DNA from: Lichenicoccus sp964242335
GTDB lineage: Bacteria > Pseudomonadota > Alphaproteobacteria > Acetobacterales > Acetobacteraceae
Assembly: GCA_964242335.1 (NCBI GenBank)
Contig: CAXTAY010000007.1
Location: 47,549 to 111,548 of the forward strand
Length of the DNA stretch: 64,000 nt
Reading direction: 5' to 3'
Position 1 is the first letter of the stretch, and the number at the start of each line of letters is the position of its first letter. A program made the position numbers and the translations under genes. Below are positions 61,704 to 64,000 of the stretch, one piece after another. The notes under the pieces were generated by a model. The model was not told the origin of the DNA. It saw only the letters and a list, made by a program, of their open reading frames with translations, and did no database searches.

Positions 61704-62720
61704 TCAGGGCCTGACGCGGATGCTCCGGAAGGACACCAGCCGCAACGTGTTCTCGTCCCACAATGCCAGGCAGGCGCAGCGGAAGCTCGCCCGCAGCGAC
61801 ATCGTCGGGACGTCACCGAACAGGGCGTTCGCCATGTGGCAGGCCCGCAGGTGATAGTTCGGGATCCTGCTAGAGAGATGGTGGATGTGGTGGAAGCCGA
61901 TGTTCCCTGTCAGCCAGTGCAGCGGCTTCGGCAGGTTGTAGAAGGATGATCCCTCCAGCGCCGCCCTGACGAAGTCCCAGTGGGGCTTGCGCTCCCAATA
62001 GGTATCCTCGAACTGGTGCTGGATGTAGAAGAGCCAGACTCCGATCGTCGCCGCCATCAGCGTCACAGGCAACCATCCGAGCAGCAGCGGCAGTGGCCCC
62101 AGCGTCATGAGCAGCAGCAGCGCACCGCCGGCAAGCGCCACGTTGGTGCCAAGCACGCTGATCCAGTTTTTCCAGCGGCGAACCGGGTGTCCGGAGGGTA
62201 TCCGCTGCTTGATCAGGAATAACCAGGTCGGCCCGACCCCGAACATGACCAGCGGGTGCCGGTACAGCCGATAGGCCAGCCGTCCCCGGCAGGGCAGCGC
62301 GTCGTATTCCGCAACCGTCATCGTCGTCACGTCGCCGATCCCGCGCCGCTCAAGATTGCCGGCGGCCGCATGATGCAATGCGTGGTCGCATAGCCAGGCC
62401 CGATAGGGCGTCAGCGTCAGAACACCGAGCACGCCGCCCAGCAGATCGTTTGCCCGACGCGACGGAAAAAAGGAGCCATGCCCGCAATCGTGCTGGATCA
62501 TGAACAAGCGCACCAACAGGAACGCCGCCAGCGGGCTCAGCAGCAGCACCCACCAGACGTACCAGGCGCTGCCGGTCAGGATCACCGCCATCAGGCAGGC
62601 GAACGGAATCCCCGTGTCGGCCAGCTGGATCGTCGCCTTTCGCCCGCTCGGAACGATGAAGGGTGCCACCATTTGTCGCCAACCTGGCGTGGACAACGGA
62701 CTGGTTTTTGGATCTGACAT
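61704..62720 (-). CDS. Fatty acid desaturase, membrane-bound
   Basis: 338 residues with the three His boxes of membrane di-iron desaturases: HDCGHGS (H77-H81), HALHH (about 113-117), and HHIHH near residue 280 (GFHHIHHLSSRIPNYH). Four hydrophobic regions lie around them. The HHIHHLSSRIPNY form is the omega-6 / delta-12-like group in bacteria. It changes membrane lipid unsaturation. Gene neighbours give no pathway information. Confidence 0.92.
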   Translation of the reverse strand: MSDPKTSPLSTPGWRQMVAPFIVPSGRKATIQLADTGIPFACLMAVILTGSAWYVWWVLLLSPLAAFLLVRLFMIQHDCGHGSFFPSRRANDLLGGVLGVLTLTPYRAWLCDHALHHAAAGNLERRGIGDVTTMTVAEYDALPCRGRLAYRLYRHPLVMFGVGPTWLFLIKQRIPSGHPVRRWKNWISVLGTNVALAGGALLLLMTLGPLPLLLGWLPVTLMAATIGVWLFYIQHQFEDTYWERKPHWDFVRAALEGSSFYNLPKPLHWLTGNIGFHHIHHLSSRIPNYHLRACHMANALFGDVPTMSLRASFRCACLALWDENTLRLVSFRSIRVRP

Positions 62721-63194
62721 GGGCGCTCATCTGGCAGGCGAGCGGCGAACATGATGCCGGATTGCGCGATATACATGAGGTAGGGCTGCACGATGTCACT
62801 CAAATCGCTGTGTATCTCACGTCGTGCCAGCGAGTGCGTTTCCCTCGATCTGGGCGAGGTTTGGGGTCTCACCGGAAAGCGTGGCGCTATTTCGATCACC
62901 GCCGGGGAAGTTCGGTTTGGGTCGAATTCTGCGGTAGCTGCTAATCCGCCCAGGTCGAAATATGGGCGCCGACACCCGTCGGGCGGAGGGAAGCGGCGCC
63001 TCTGCCGTAAGAGCGGTCAGTGCCCGGAGGATTGCGGGGCTTGTTGGAACCGAGTTACGTCTCAATGCCGGTGTGTCCCGCTCCGGTTCCCGGCTTCCCA
63101 GGCTGACCATGACCTAGAAACGTCGAAGGCCGCCCGAAGGAGGCCCCCTAAACGATCTTCTGAGAACCTTTGCGGGTCCCAGAAGGTCGGACAT
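62721..63194. other. Stretch without a recognisable gene
   Basis: About 470 bp right of the desaturase start. Short open frames only; no family features seen. Confidence 0.4.
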
Positions 63195-63345
63195 GCCATG
63201 ACGCCGCGAACCGCTTTTGCAGAGAACACGGCGCACTTGGGGATCTCCTCCATCCCCGTCGCCGTCACGACCAGATCGTCTCCGCCCCCCTTCACCGTTC
63301 CCGGTTTGCAAAAGGCGTCCAGGTCGCACTCGGGATCATGCAGAA
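63195..63345 (-). repeat. Dispersed repeat, copy 2
   Basis: The reverse strand of this segment repeats the core found at 41487-41640 (GGCGGAGACGATCTGGT and the later AAAAGCGG block). It abuts the broken end of imuB, so it may mark an insertion or deletion point. Confidence 0.55.
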
Positions 63346-63364
63346 CGCGTGACCCAGCAGGCTC

Positions 63365-63975
63365 CTAAGGAGAACGTTCGGAATCCTGGCACGAGTGCTG
63401 ACCAAACCGGCGCAGCCCGTCGAGGATGGGACCACCGAGGCGCAGCGCCGCCACCGGCAGCGGCGCCAGCGCATCCGCGGTTCCGCCGATGGCGACGATG
63501 TCGATCGCCTTGCCGCCGAACCGGGCCAGCGCATGCGCCGCACCCGGCGTGTCGGCGACCGCCACCCTGCCGCGCAGCCCCTGGCGCGCGAGCTGCTCGA
63601 CCAGTAGCGCGAGCATCGGCGCCTCGCCGCCATGCAGGTGCGCGCAGCCGGTGACGTCGATCCACACCCCGTCCGGCGGGTCGGCGGCGGTCAGCGGCGA
63701 CAGCCGCAGGCACCACGCGCCAACCGCCGCAGCGCCCGGGCGGCGTCACTGGGAGTGGCATCCACCACCAGTTCCGGCACCATGGCCTGTGCGTGCGCCA
63801 CCGGCATCCCGACCCGCAGCCCGAGCTCACGCGCCGTCGAGCAGGCAGCGGCGATCACCATGCGGTGCCCGTCATGGGCGCGGGTGACCAGCGGGGCATC
63901 AGCCGGCAGCGCGGCGTGCCGCCGCAGCCGGTCGACCGGCCAGGACGGCAGCCAGAGCGAGACGACCCTGCGCAT
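63365..63975 (-). pseudogene. imuB: ImuB (Y-family polymerase-like) N-terminal part, frameshifted and truncated
   Basis: From ATG 63975 the start RRVVSLWLPSWPVDRLRRHA and GHRMVIAAACSTARELGLRVGM is typical of ImuB, a catalytically dead polymerase-like hub of the ImuA-ImuB-DnaE2 mutagenesis system. After about residue 85 the family sequence (DGVWIDVTGCAHLHGGEA, LARQGLRGRVAVADTPGAA) continues in another frame, and it ends after about 200 residues instead of 500. A repeat copy adjoins the truncation, so the gene is dead here. Confidence 0.75.
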
Positions 63976-64000
63976 CGGCGCCCTCCACGATCCAGGATGC
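63899..64000 (-). CDS. imuA: ImuA-like protein, C-terminal end (partial)
   Basis: The frame running in from the window edge ends SWIVEGADAQGRLALAAVLA then a short Arg/Ala tail and a stop at 63899. This is how ImuA-type proteins end, and the gene overlaps imuB by 77 bp, as is common in imuAB operons. Only 33 codons are visible, so the call leans on position. Confidence 0.5.
   Translation of the reverse strand, partial: ASWIVEGADAQGRLALAAVLAGRPAAAARRAAG

Noticed and set aside
1..64000. CRISPR arrays, rRNA or tRNA genes
   Set aside because: I saw no regularly spaced direct repeats and no recognisable rRNA or tRNA sequence while reading both strands, although a tRNA scan was not possible.

Overview
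The window looks like chromosome or large plasmid from a GC-rich alphaproteobacterium. Supporting signs are very high GC throughout, many 4-bp start/stop overlaps, several binding-protein-dependent ABC systems, an imuA-imuB fragment at the right end, and worn IS5, IS256, IS701, IS3, IS6 and IS21 relics. Acetobacteraceae or a relative is a reasonable guess, but this is inference; there is no rRNA or other taxonomic marker here.

Left part (1-8.5 kb, all minus strand). This is one catabolic operon read from an IclR-type regulator leftward: tartronate-semialdehyde-reductase-like enzyme, a small membrane ORF, a GlcG/HbpS-like protein, a 2-hydroxyacid dehydrogenase, a MOFRL-type glycerate 2-kinase, then a ribose-type (CUT2) ABC importer whose permease runs off the window. 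The enzymes point to a sugar or sugar acid broken down through glyoxylate, tartronate semialdehyde or hydroxypyruvate to phosphoglycerate. Between 8.5 and 9.75 kb lie IS5 and IS256 relics.

Central island (9.75-34.45 kb). This is the most interesting region, a nitrogen-heterocycle and ureide island. Its first half holds a cyanuric-acid-hydrolase family gene (atzD) divergent from a LysR gene, exactly as in atzR-atzD; a BMP-type (purine/nucleoside-type) importer whose ATPase gene is broken; a 59-codon atzG-like gene overlapping an atzE-like amidase; an F420-hydrogenase-beta (FrhB)-like iron-sulfur flavoprotein; a TonB-dependent receptor; a RidA protein; and an atzF-type allophanate hydrolase. 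No atzH was found. The second half begins with an RpiR regulator divergent from a tight operon of ten genes: a DUF1989 protein, a polar-amino-acid-type ABC importer, a hydantoinase/dihydropyrimidinase-like cyclic amidohydrolase, an isopenicillin-N-synthase-like 2-oxoglutarate oxygenase and a polyamine-type ABC importer. Together they look like import, oxidation, ring opening and mineralisation of one or more cyclic urea compounds. The true substrate is not obvious.

Middle accessory part (34.5-51 kb). Decayed DNA (an IS701 relic, a frameshifted GNAT gene, SDR relics, IS5 relics, a frameshifted membrane gene) alternates with intact genes: a lipoprotein, a LysR gene divergent from a haloalkane-dehalogenase-like hydrolase, a secreted alpha/beta hydrolase, an ACMSD-like amidohydrolase and a complete sulfate ABC operon (sbp-cysT-cysW-cysA).

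Right part (51-64 kb). It has a small XRE regulator facing an unknown gene, tandem DUF4239-like membrane proteins, an HxlR/SDR divergent pair, an MFS exporter, IS6/IS5/IS3/IS21 relics, two converging toxin-antitoxin modules (MazEF-like and Xre/RES) that share a terminator-like hairpin and each have a strong palindrome upstream, a fatty acid desaturase, and a broken imuB with the end of imuA at the window edge.
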